A stretch of DNA of 64,000 nucleotides from Paenibacillus sp. Soil787 (GCF_001429545.1 NZ_LMSP01000012.1:59157-123156); one strand, 5' to 3'. Numbered from the stretch's first letter, positions 15,707 to 24,134 are shown. Program-made: numbers and translations. The notes: generated from the sequence alone by a model not told the origin.

Positions 15707-16345
15707 AAGTCGATTTGTAGAAAATGTGGAATATTCAATTCAAGAGTTAGACTATTCAAAATGGCCAACCGTTTACTTAGAAAAACATAATAAGACTTTT
15801 GAAAATAGAAAAAAAGCAGTTGAACTATATTTAGATAACGAAGTCACTCTCGAAGAAATAAAAAACTTAACTGGAGTCTCTAGAAAAGAACTACGAAAAT
15901 TCGTTAAAAAGTGTCTAGAACGTGATAATGAAGGTTCATTATGGGGATTTCGAGCACTGTTAGGTTACAAAAGAACAGGGGAAACATACCTCAGAATTAG
16001 TGAAACGGATGGATTTGGGAAAAGCAAGCTTACAGGTGCTTTTAAAAAGTTATTGGAACAATATCCAAACATTGAAGTTATGATTAAAAATTACATTCTA
16101 AATCGTCGTAAACGTGCTGCAGTTGATAAATTCATTAGAGTCAAGGATTTACGCGATGATAAGTTTCTAAAACTCTGCCGAGCAGAAGGCATTCAACTTA
16201 ATGAATACCCCTTTAACACTAAGGATAAAGGCCTCCGTTCGTTATATCGGTATGTGGAACAACTTATTAATGAAAACATAACTGAAGCAAGTAGTCGCTT
16301 CGGAGATGAAGTACAAAGAAGACTACAGGATTTGGATGGCGAGAC
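15699..16345 (+). pseudogene. TnsB-like transposase, 5' fragment lacking the DDE domain
   Basis: It starts at TTG 15699 with GGAGG at 15685-15689 and overlaps the tnsA stop. It contains the N-terminal helix-turn-helix region (FENRKKAVELYLDNEVTLEEIKNLTGVSRKELRKFV) and a second domain with LCRAEGIQLNEYPFNTKDKGLRSLYRYVEQL, a block characteristic of TnsB. About 215 TnsB-like residues survive of a protein usually near 600-700; the frame continues to 16478 but with unrelated recombinase sequence. The whole RNase H-fold DDE domain is missing, so it cannot catalyse strand transfer. It may still bind the transposon ends. Confidence 0.75.
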
Positions 16346-16723
16346 GTCACCTAAATGGGACGTTAGAAATCTGGGAATCCCATATTACATAACACGTGTA
16401 GATTACAATATTTCTTTTACAAAAATAAGCGAAAATTTTAGGCATTTAGTCAAAAAATACGTTAAGCGCAGCGTTTGATTGATACGGATAGTATTCGCTG
16501 GAGACTGCAATTCAAGACGTGTGTCGATTAACGTTTTTTTGCATATCTGAATGTGAAAGATCCAGACTGGGATGACCTTATTAATTTGTCAAGAATAGAT
16601 ATGGAAGGCTATTTTAAGTACATTAATGACACTCCAATGGGTGGAGATAGTCCATCCAAATATAGAAATCAGGAACCATCAGATTATTACATTTGGAGTA
16701 TGGTGGCTAATATAGAGAATTGA
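16346..16723 (+). pseudogene. Tn554-like tyrosine recombinase, N-terminal remnant
   Basis: The sequence runs in frame out of the tnsB fragment: SPKWDVRNLGIPYYITRVDY, then ISFTKISENFRHLVKKYVKR. After a frame change it continues as RWRLQFKTCVD, an in-frame TAA, RFFAYLNVKDPDWDDLINLS and the IDMEGYFKYINDTPMGG block, ending at TGA 16721. The W-D-x-R-x-LG, F-x-K-I-x-x-x-F-R and L-x-R-x-D-x-E-x-Y-x-x-Y pattern is that of the arm/core-binding region of large Tn554-type recombinases. At least one frameshift and one stop are present, and the catalytic domain is gone. Confidence 0.6.
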
Positions 16724-16795
16724 AGCCCCAAGCAAACCAGTAACTTGATAAATTATCGTAATAGACTCAATTAAAGTAGGGGGCCGTATGGAGGA

Positions 16796-18088
16796 GTGTC
16801 AATAACCTGGAACGAAAAATGGATCAAACCTTTCGAATCGACATGGTCGATTCTCGAAAAAATAAAATACATTAATCAAGTAAGTACCAAGCAGCTAATA
16901 TTTGATGATTGTCTTGTTTACTGTGCTCAGTGCATTGATGTGGGCTATCATAGTTTTCTCCATCAATTAAACATCATTGATCTTTGCCCATTTCATCAAA
17001 TCAAATTAGAACGAATTTGTTTAAAGTGTAAACTAGAATTGCCCTATCGCCTTGCTCCACATGAATTTGAACAAGGTTTCTTATGTAGTTGTGGTGAGAG
17101 CTTATTAAGTGAACAAAAGGGTGCTTCTTTATTCATAGACTCTTGGACAATTGAACTATGCATTACAGATATAAGAATCTCTAATTGGCTAAACCTCAGT
17201 ATGCCAAAAAGGATACGTATTGACAAATCTATAGTCCTTAAACAGTTATTAAAAAATAACACAAAGGTAATTGATCACTTGCTTTCGACAACTGTAGAAT
17301 CAAATAGAAAATCATATATTAATCAAAAGAAAATTCTACAAAAGGCTGACATCAATCTTTATGACGAGGTTTATAATACATGTCGAAACATACTGATCTC
17401 ATATGAAAAAAATATATTAAAAACTTTTCTTGCCGAACATAGTCATTGTATTAAACGACTTGCAGGGCTATATAAAAGAAAGGGGGAGGTACATTTTCCT
17501 GATATATGTCCATTAGCCTATGCTTATATATTTTGGAGAGAATCCCTCTATAATATTAATCCTTTCTATAATGAAACTGCACCACTACGGAAAAAGAACT
17601 TGAAGTCACTAGAACTCCCATTTTACATAAATAAAGAATCAATTAAAGATACAATATTAAATATTATAGCCTCGAACGAAGTTAGTGATAGAGTGCTGAA
17701 TTGGATGATCAGCCACATGGTTTGGAATGTAGCGGATTCCCATTTTTATGAATGGTTAAGAATTGCAAAAAAGTATGCACCACAAAGTATCCGTCCAGTA
17801 ACCAAATATGATGACTTTACAGCAAACATAAAATTATTTTCGTTTTTAAAAAATGAAAAAGATTCTATATTGGAATATCATGTTATGGAAGATCCAAAAA
17901 CGATTAAAAGATCAAATATAGAAATATTTTGTCCTTATCAAGAAAGTAAATTAAAATACATTCATGAGGATGAAATTTCGCATTTACCTATGAGACTTGC
18001 GATACAATTAGGATTAGACAGTGAAAAGAAAAAGAAAACTGCAGAAAAATATTTGGCAGGTTTAAAAGTATTCTCAATTGTGAAATAA
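16796..18088 (+). CDS. TniQ-family target-selection protein (TnsD-like)
   Basis: 430 aa. The N-terminus SITWNEKWIKPFESTWSILEK is homologous to the copy at 11941. Zinc ligands are C43/C46, C64-x-x-H67 and C75/C78. A long helical C-terminal region (about 130-430), including NWMISHMVWNVADSHFYEWL, resembles TnsD C-terminal DNA-recognition domains. The start is awkward: GTG 16796 lies only two bases after GGAGG (16789-16793). The ATG at 16788 is in another frame and stops after five codons. Relative to copy 1 about 50 residues are missing before the zinc region. It stands where tnsC-tniQ would normally lie, but no tnsC is present. Confidence 0.78.
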   Translation: MSITWNEKWIKPFESTWSILEKIKYINQVSTKQLIFDDCLVYCAQCIDVGYHSFLHQLNIIDLCPFHQIKLERICLKCKLELPYRLAPHEFEQGFLCSCGESLLSEQKGASLFIDSWTIELCITDIRISNWLNLSMPKRIRIDKSIVLKQLLKNNTKVIDHLLSTTVESNRKSYINQKKILQKADINLYDEVYNTCRNILISYEKNILKTFLAEHSHCIKRLAGLYKRKGEVHFPDICPLAYAYIFWRESLYNINPFYNETAPLRKKNLKSLELPFYINKESIKDTILNIIASNEVSDRVLNWMISHMVWNVADSHFYEWLRIAKKYAPQSIRPVTKYDDFTANIKLFSFLKNEKDSILEYHVMEDPKTIKRSNIEIFCPYQESKLKYIHEDEISHLPMRLAIQLGLDSEKKKKTAEKYLAGLKVFSIVK

Positions 18089-18115
18089 GCGGGAAAAGCA
18101 GCTGCGCCCTATAAA

Positions 18116-18160
18116 ATGGAGGCACATTTGTGTCATTTATGGAGGCACATTTGTGTCATT
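18116..18160. repeat. Tandem pair of identical 22-bp repeats
   Basis: Two exact 22-bp copies at 18116-18137 and 18139-18160, separated by one base, each with the core GGCACATTTGTGTCATT. They begin 27 bases after the tniQ stop. Size and abutting layout match TnsB-type end-binding sites of Tn7-like elements. Confidence 0.85.
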
Positions 18161-18306
18161 AGACAGCTGCGTATTAATAATAAGATTGAGAAATGGCACG
18201 ACAAACATATACATATGTATAAAATACGGGTTTTATGAATATGTATTAATCCCCAAAAGCGCTGACCACTTCCCTAAGCCAACGCTTCACTCCTCATCTG
18301 TCCGTT

Positions 18307-18429
18307 GAAGCAAATGTGGTTGCATTGAGGAAGCAAAACCAGTTGCATTCCCCATCCGCGAAGAATTTGTGAAGCAAAAGTGGTTGCAATCAATTGTTAA
18401 TATTAACAGTATGCAACCACTTTTGCTTC
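18307..18429. repeat. Cluster of four 18-bp GAAGCAAAnnnnGTTGCA repeats
   Basis: Direct copies at 18307-18324 (GAAGCAAATGTGGTTGCA), 18330-18347 (GAAGCAAAACCAGTTGCA) and 18371-18388 (GAAGCAAAAGTGGTTGCA), with an inverted copy at 18412-18429 that is the exact complement of the third. A partial copy (CTGGTTGCA) follows at 18478-18486. There is no gene between 18089 and 18507. Confidence 0.85.
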
Positions 18430-18507
18430 AATATTGCCATTGAAATTAACAGTTACTCCTAATAAAATGAACTGAAACTGGTTGCAAAACATACAGCGTT
18501 GCTTCCT

Positions 18508-18795
18508 TCAATAGTTAACGTCCATGTTATCGACTGCTTTTTTTAATTCATCGTTTGTTAAATGTGTATATATCATTGTTGTTTGTATTGCAGAATGCCC
18601 GAGTTGATTTCTAAGTTTGGGCACATCGTTGTTCTCTTGATGATATCTAGTTGCAAATGAATGCCGAAGTGTGTGAACTGTTAGTGCTGGTCTACCGTGT
18701 GCAACAGCATATTTCTCGACCATTTTTTCAACTGAACGCGGGGTCAATCTCCTGGTTGTTCCTACATTGTAGAAAAGACCGGAGCTGCTGCATAC
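18508..18795 (-). pseudogene. Tyrosine recombinase, C-terminal catalytic fragment
   Basis: The frame contains RRLTPRSVEKMVEKYAVAHG, then LTVHTLRHSFATRYHQ (catalytic His and Arg), LRNQLGHSAIQTTMIYTHL (second His and the Tyr nucleophile) and a short tail. The first catalytic Arg and the whole core-binding domain are missing. The piece of about 95 codons is therefore inactive. It faces the element on the minus strand and directly abuts the 18-bp repeat cluster. Confidence 0.8.
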
Positions 18796-19122
18796 AGTTA
18801 TTTTAATGACATTTTCTTTTTCAAGATATGGAAACGATTGTTGCTTATAACATCGAATCCGCTATGCCGCCTTCATTACATCTGTAAAATGAATTCGAGT
18901 CCAAAACAGTATTCCGTATCATTTTCGTTTTGTATCTTAAGATCGCCAAATGCTCAAAATCGAGTACACAGTGATTGCCTTAGTAGATTCCGCTGCCAAG
19001 CGCACCAAAGACAGCTGATCGTTTCCTTCCGACTGCCTTAGTGTGTTTATTGAACTCTCATGCCCTTATCTCAACGAAAATCGAAGCGTTTGAACATGTA
19101 GAGAAAACCAAATACTAGGACA

Positions 19123-19254
19123 TTAAGTCGTATTGTATAATGAAAAAGTGACAGTCAACTTGTATCCTTTAGCAACAACGGGAAAGGTATCATCTTTTCG
19201 TCCATTTTCGGCGAACAATACAACTTCTTGTCTTTTGCAAAGGACAAGAAGTTA
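19123..19254 (-). other. Possible decayed coding segment
   Basis: A short minus-strand frame reads EVVLFAENGRKDDTFPVVAK followed by a strand-like end. It has no start signal. The hairpin AACTTCTTGTC/GACAAGAAGTT (about 19218-19254) overlaps its 5' part. The surrounding 18.8-19.3 kb stretch shows nothing else I can support. Confidence 0.25.
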
Positions 19255-19324
19255 TATCCATAAATTAAAAAATCCGCTCTAATCGCGGATTCTAATCGAT
19301 ATATGTTCTTGTCCTCTTACATTG

Positions 19325-19743
19325 TCATATCATCACATTCTTTTTCTTGTAAACGCTGGGATTACTGATAAGCTTGGCGAACTCCAGTTTGTTGTTCAAA
19401 TCTTTACTTCCGTCGATACGCGCTTGTTCAGAATCAAATAAATAAATATACACGTTTGCTTCGAATGGACCATTAGCTGTAGCGGTTTTATCCATCGTGT
19501 ACCTATCGATGGCGTATGAATTAGCTCCAACATTGTTTAACTCGTCAAAGAGGCCCTATCCCTTGTTTAGAATCACCGCTTTTACCCTTTGGATCTATAC
19601 CCAATAATTTAAGACCTTCGTTTTCCATTTCATGCGTCACAATCTCTAGCGTCAGCTCTTTTTCTACGATACCTCCGCCCGAACACGCTGATAGCACAAT
19701 GAGAAAAGCAAAAATACATGACTGCGAATATAATAACCTTCAT
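19325..19743 (-). pseudogene. Secreted lipoprotein pseudogene with two frameshifts
   Basis: The ATG at 19743 has GGAGGG upstream and starts MKVIIFAVMYF. After a one-step frame change the signal peptide continues as FAFLIVLSACSGGG with a proper lipobox (LSAC), then VEKELTLEIVTHEMENEGLK. A second frame change before a TGA leads into LFDELNNVGANSYAIDRYTM and a domain ending at TGA 19325. Joining the three frames gives a lipoprotein of roughly 135 aa. Function unknown. A copy of the GGGCTGCC hairpin repeat lies upstream at 19816-19877. Confidence 0.65.
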
Positions 19744-19815
19744 GTTATAACCCTCCTCAGTTGTTACTGGTTGTCTCTCCTTTGACGAATATGTATATGA
19801 ACTAATTGCAATGTA

Positions 19816-19877
19816 CGTAGCAAAGTGAAGGGCTGCCATGCGGCGGCCCTTTCGGAATTGAACTATCGTTCTCCATC
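19816..19877 (-). repeat. Dispersed intergenic repeat, reverse copy
   Basis: GGGCTGCC and GGCGGCCC form a hairpin, followed by ATTGAACTATCGTT, which on the minus strand is AACGATAGTTCAAT, the conserved tail of the family. Confidence 0.5.
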
Positions 19878-19979
19878 CCTTCATCATTCAATTTTATTCC
19901 AAACTCCCTCACATACACACGTTCAATAACTACTGTGAAGGGTAACTACTAGGTTCATCATACGACGAGCAAAAATAAA

Positions 19980-20006
19980 AACTCACTCGCATAATACGAA
20001 TGAGTT
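19980..20006 (-). terminator. Terminator of the 64-aa gene
   Basis: AACTCATTCG and CGAGTGAGTT arms on the minus strand, followed by a T-rich run. It overlaps the stop codon of the gene above it. Confidence 0.6.
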
Positions 20007-20177
20007 AATTATCGTTTGATCTTCTATTTGTATTGACAAGTTTATGTGCTTATTACATACACCAACACTGTACAAAGTTGAATTTAGATAATGAAAGCCA
20101 GATTTGAAAATTGTTTCCTTTGTTGAATTAGATCTAGAATGTACCAAATTACACTGAACACAAAAATAACTATTCAT
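19983..20177 (-). CDS. Small hypothetical protein (64 aa)
   Basis: 64 aa, starting MNSYFCVQCNLVHSRSNSTK. The ribosome site AGGGGGG precedes the ATG and a terminator hairpin sits at its end, so it is probably a real gene. The FCVQCNLVH start could be half of a zinc ribbon (C-x-x-C) with a later CNKH pair. No family recognised. Confidence 0.5.
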   Translation of the reverse strand: MNSYFCVQCNLVHSRSNSTKETIFKSGFHYLNSTLYSVGVCNKHINLSIQIEDQTIINSFVLCE

Positions 20178-20458
20178 AATCGCGCCCCCCTTTTTCTAAT
20201 TATAGACAAGTATATAGGATCGTTATAAATATTAAGAATATTTAATCAATTCTTAATCAAAATTTGATTTAGCCATTGTTTAATTATTAATCATACTATT
20301 ATATTTATTGAATAATCATCTAGTTTTTGACTAAACACTAAAAGAGTTGCACTATTTTAATCTCTTCTACCCGTTCAATGACGGACTGAGCGATCTCCAT
20401 CATTTTACTTAAAAAATAGCTCCTTCGGGAATGAGATAAGTTCTTGTCACCCGACAAC

Positions 20459-21646
20459 TTATGACGGCTCCGTAATACTCATGGAGAAGATCATTGGAGA
20501 TAACAAAGAAGTAATGATCGCGACCACAATGACAGCATCTTGAATTTCCTTGTTAATGACTCCCAATCTCATGCCGATCGATGCCGCAACAACGATTAAT
20601 GTCATACGTGACGAGAGCAAAAATCCGCCAGCCAGAGCTCTCCTCATGCCTAGAATCGGTCCGAGACACATCATCGGGAGAACTTTAACGATATAGGCTG
20701 TAGATAGAAGAAGGGGAACCCAACCTAACGCCTCGGGGGATCTCACAAACTCCGATATATTAAAACGGAATCCAACCATGACGAAGAAAATAGGAATAAT
20801 CAAGCCGTAGCCTATTCCTTCTAACTGCTCCTTAAACGGATGATGATCATGAAGATGAAAACTCGCTAAAAGAAACCCCGCCAAAAAACTACCTAGAATA
20901 GCCTCTGACCCTGTCATATCAGTAATGATTCCATATAGGCCGAGAACAGCCAGTAACCCCTGCAATCGGACCACGGAATTCTTGTGGAATTCCTTATGCC
21001 AAAATGAGGTTTTCCTCAGTCTGAATATGGCTTGATAGATAATTACGGATAAAGGCAGAAGCAAACCTACGGAAGCCTGACGCCACGTAAATCCAATATG
21101 GTAGGATCCTCCAATGATGGAGAGGATGATCATTGTGATGAGATCGGCGAGAATTGCGGACGTTAGAAGCAGTTGGCCATACTGGCTTTTGATGACTCCC
21201 GTTTCCTTGAGGACCGGCATCACAATCCCGAGTGAGGTTGTCAAAAGAATAAGCATAATCATCCAGGACTTTATTGAGGGGTCTATTTGGTGAATTCTTG
21301 TACCTAACAGAAAAGCCAACAAAGCGCTCCCCACAAAGACTAACAATCCGATAATAAGAGGGTTTTGCCGGATCTTCGCTCCTTTTTGATAACGAAGGAT
21401 TTTAAAATCTATCTCCATTCCTGACAAAAACATTAAATAATAAAGTCCAAACTCACTAAGACCGTCCAGCCATTTCATTTGCTCCTGATGAAACACCCCT
21501 CTACCGTAGTAGGAAAGTAGTATTCCTAAAATCAAATAGGCCAAGACGGAAGGAATCCGGATAACTTTCATTCTGCTAAGCAGCATTTGCACGACAAATA
21601 TACTTAGATACAACCAAAAAAGAGGTATTAAAGCACCATGTCCCAT
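20459..21646 (-). CDS. Kef-type cation:proton antiporter (CPA2)
   Basis: 395 aa with about 12 membrane helices. Features are GILLSYYGRG and a GLYYLMFLSGMEIDF segment (family L-F-x-x-G-L-E/M-x-D), the AILADLITMIILS helix with the ion-binding Asp, and GSEAILGSFLAGFLLA, typical of monovalent cation:proton antiporter-2 proteins. It lacks the C-terminal TrkA-N/RCK domain found in KefB/KefC, so it resembles stand-alone Na+/K+:H+ antiporters. A GGGGGA ribosome site lies before the ATG. Monocistronic. Confidence 0.85.
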   Translation of the reverse strand: MGHGALIPLFWLYLSIFVVQMLLSRMKVIRIPSVLAYLILGILLSYYGRGVFHQEQMKWLDGLSEFGLYYLMFLSGMEIDFKILRYQKGAKIRQNPLIIGLLVFVGSALLAFLLGTRIHQIDPSIKSWMIMLILLTTSLGIVMPVLKETGVIKSQYGQLLLTSAILADLITMIILSIIGGSYHIGFTWRQASVGLLLPLSVIIYQAIFRLRKTSFWHKEFHKNSVVRLQGLLAVLGLYGIITDMTGSEAILGSFLAGFLLASFHLHDHHPFKEQLEGIGYGLIIPIFFVMVGFRFNISEFVRSPEALGWVPLLLSTAYIVKVLPMMCLGPILGMRRALAGGFLLSSRMTLIVVAASIGMRLGVINKEIQDAVIVVAIITSLLSPMIFSMSITEPS

Positions 21647-21804
21647 AATAATCAGTCCCCCATCCCTTATTAGGGTATGCTAGTCCGATTCGTAATTATA
21701 ACTATCTGCATCCACTTTTGGTCTAGGATATTTGGACTCATTGTTCAGACCGTTGGCTTAACGCCCAGATATACATCTATACAAAAATAATTATTTTGTG
21801 AACA

Positions 21805-21880
21805 TGTTAAAAGGAGCTGCAGCAGCTCCTTCATAGTTTGTATATAGTTAATTATTCAACTAACGTTTCCCTTAGCTCAT
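21805..21880 (-). repeat. Dispersed intergenic repeat, reverse copy
   Basis: A GGAGCTGCAGCAGCTCC hairpin lies beside TTATTCAACTAACGTTTCCCTTAGCT. Read on the minus strand this is AGCTAAGGGAAACGTTAGTTGAATAA, the conserved tail. Confidence 0.55.
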
Positions 21881-21970
21881 CGACTTGACTTTTTATATGC
21901 AACGGTTCACCATACTGTATCTAAACACAAAGTACAATTTGACCATAAGATTTACATCAGTATATAAAGA

Positions 21971-22004
21971 CAAAGCCACTCCTAACAAGGGAGTGGCTTC
22001 TTTG
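21971..22004 (-). terminator. Terminator of the HTH pseudogene
   Basis: AAGCCACTCCT (21973-21983) and GGGAGTGGCTT (21989-21999) form a strong stem just downstream of the minus-strand gene ending at 22019. Confidence 0.75.
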
Positions 22005-22018
22005 TATAGAGGTACCGT

Positions 22019-22452
22019 TTATCCGTATCGACATTCAGTCAGCCTTTCAGTCACACGTTCACGCTGTTGCTGGCGTGGATCAGGTAGCGTTACGGCTGCT
22101 GGGATTAGCTGAGCACATGCTTTAAGCATGATTTCCTGACCGTCCATGCGTTCATTCAGTCCTGACAAGGCTTCAACCATGTTCACGGTCACGCGGTCAC
22201 CATCGTCATTCACGGTTATAATCGTGGGGGTATTGCCTGCCAATAAGTCTTCCACCTGATCAGCGTTCATGCCGTCCGAATAGCATTCGCGGATCTGAAC
22301 AAACATAGCCTTGGATTCCTTGTCAATTGAATACCTTTTGTGCTGCCGTTTCTCTTGAAGATGAAGGGCATGCCGGTTTATGTATCGCCTAATAGTTTCT
22401 TCAGGGATGCCCGTTCCTTGGACATTTCCGCTACAGTCAGCCATTCATTCAT
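22019..22452 (-). pseudogene. MerR-like HTH protein (DUF3967-type) with single-base frameshift
   Basis: Starting at ATG 22452 the first frame reads MNEWLTVAEMSKE. At about 22410-22418 the reading must shift by one base to continue TGIPEETIRRYINRHALHLQ, then RYSIDKESKAMFVQIRECYS. Restoring one A in AAGGAAC gives a continuous helix-turn-helix protein of about 144 aa, of the kind found on Bacillus/Paenibacillus plasmids and phages, with a C-terminal coiled coil. As it stands only a frame without start signal remains. A sequencing error is possible. Confidence 0.7.
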
Positions 22453-22709
22453 CAAATTCACGTTCGTTCCATAGAATTCATGCACACATGCGTCACGCAT
22501 TCATCATGAATGAACCTTTTTTATCTATAAGGCATTTCAGCGTTCTTGGCGTGAACGTATCCACTACATGTTCATTCACGTTCACATTCGCCACGGGTAC
22601 CACCTATTAAATTTATGCTCATTACGCACGTCGTTTGTCCAATCTATTCGACTAGTCTATGAATATATTACTTAGGTAGCGCGCTATCGAAAAAATAGGA
22701 GGAATGAGT

Positions 22710-23048
22710 ATGGAAAAGAGAACAATCAATATTTCTGGCAAAAAAATGGTAGTCAAAAAGGGACAGAAGATTATGAGTGTTGCGGTCACACGGAAAGCAC
22801 GGGCAACAGTAGTTTTAGGCAATGGATTTTTCCGTGATGAATTTACTCGGATTGTTCCAGCCAATACAATTTTCAGGTTTACTTTTAATGCACTGAGCTT
22901 TAAAACCATAAGTGCAGGCTGGAGCAACGATAGGGCCATTCCGTATACAGTGTTGAGTTTCCCCCAAGGAAATAACTGGGTAGTTATAGTCAATAACGGA
23001 TTAGCTACTTCGTTGTCAACAACATTTGCATTCATTTACAAATCATAA
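22710..23048 (+). CDS. Small beta-rich hypothetical protein (112 aa)
   Basis: 112 aa. AGGAGG at 22697-22702 is 7 bases from the ATG at 22710; the in-frame ATG at 22704 is too close. The sequence alternates short strands (RTINISGKKMVVKKG, ATVVLGNGFFRDEFTRIVP, NWVVIVNNGLATSLSTTFAFIYK) with no signal peptide, Cys or catalytic motif. It could be a small structural or spore-surface protein, but there is no direct evidence and the family is not recognised. Confidence 0.6.
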   Translation: MEKRTINISGKKMVVKKGQKIMSVAVTRKARATVVLGNGFFRDEFTRIVPANTIFRFTFNALSFKTISAGWSNDRAIPYTVLSFPQGNNWVVIVNNGLATSLSTTFAFIYKS

Positions 23049-23115
23049 ATAAAGTGTAAATTTCTGAATCAAACAAAACTGCTCATAAATACTCGAGGTA
23101 ACTGAAAAAGTCCCT

Positions 23116-23746
23116 CTAGAAATTAAAAAGGTACAGCTCCCTAAAATTTAAGAGAGGACTGTGCTTTTTTCTGTGGTACCACCACTGGGCGGAGTCGCGA
23201 CAAATGATTTTGAGGTAAGCAGCCCAAGGGAATCGCACCCTCAGGCCCTTTCTGAGTTGCTCAAGCAGGCGTTCAGCTTCCTCTTTCGTACGACAGTGGA
23301 TCACTGCATCATCCGCGTATCTTGCCCACGGATTATGAGGATGTTTGATTCCCATCCATTTATCGTGACTGATCACCCCTCCTTGGGGTGTGCCGGAAGT
23401 TCGTTCTACTTTCTCTCCGTTCTTCATTTGAAACGGAGCCTTTAACCATCTTTCGATGTAGAGAATGACCCAAGGACAGTCCGTGTGTTTCCTTACTGCC
23501 TCATAAGCAACCCATGATCGATGTTGTCGAATAGACCCTTAATGTCAAATTCCAACACCCAGTCATGTCGCCAACATCTGGTTCTTGTTACTCGAACCGC
23601 ATCTATCGCGGATTTTCCCGGTCTGTACCCATAGGAGTCGGAGTGAAATATAGGTTCCACCATCGGCTCAAAAGTACAACTTAACTGTCATGCGCGATAC
23701 GATCTGAGACAGTTGGAATCCCGAGTATCCTTACCCCGCCATTCTT
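23116..23746 (-). pseudogene. Group II intron reverse transcriptase/maturase remnant
   Basis: Read across several frames: KNGGVRILGIPTVSDRIA, YGYRPGKSAIDAVRVTRTRC, VLEFDIKGLFDNIDHGLLM, RTSGTPQGGVIS and WARYADDAVIHCRTKEEAE. These are RT blocks 0-5 of LtrA-type proteins, with YADD intact. About 14 residues after GGVIS are deleted, at least three frameshifts are present, and both the N-terminus and the maturase (X)/endonuclease domains are missing. It abuts the truncated MFS gene at 23747. Confidence 0.85.
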
Positions 23747-24100
23747 CTAGAATACGGCAAAAAGAATACAATATTCGGCTACATGCTCCTTCGCCAGCAG
23801 GATACAAAGGTAAAACAAAGCAATGAGTGTGATTCCGATTCGGTTCACGATCATACGGTCTAACACCTTTGCCAATTTACCCCCGATAACGAAGCATACG
23901 GCAATGAAAGCATTGGAAACAATGTTGTAAATCCCGTTAATCCATAAACTTTCCGTCAACCGCCACAGATACAGGTTCAGAAAAATGCTGGACAGTGATG
24001 AACCGAAGGTGAATAGCGATTGAAGAACTAAGGTGATCGATGCCTCTCTGTCCAGACGTTTATCTGGTGGTATGCGATTGAACAAAATGGGAATACCCAT
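23747..24100 (-). pseudogene. MFS transporter, N-terminal fragment
   Basis: 118 codons with three to four membrane helices (LVLQSLFTFGSSLSSIFLNL, GIYNIVSNAFIAVCFVIGGK, then RIGITLIALFYLCILLA). This is the N-terminal quarter of a sugar/drug MFS protein that would normally be about 400 aa. A TAG ends it exactly where the intron maturase remnant begins, in the same reading frame. It lies 34 bases after the RspA-like gene, so it was probably the exporter or importer of that operon. Confidence 0.7.
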
Positions 24101-24134
24101 GTCGGTTTAAACTCCTACTCGAAGGACTTGAGTG

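Noticed and set aside
18116..18429. Repeats that might suggest a CRISPR array
   Set aside because: Only two 22-mers with a one-base gap, and the 18-mers vary in orientation and spacing. No cas gene is present.
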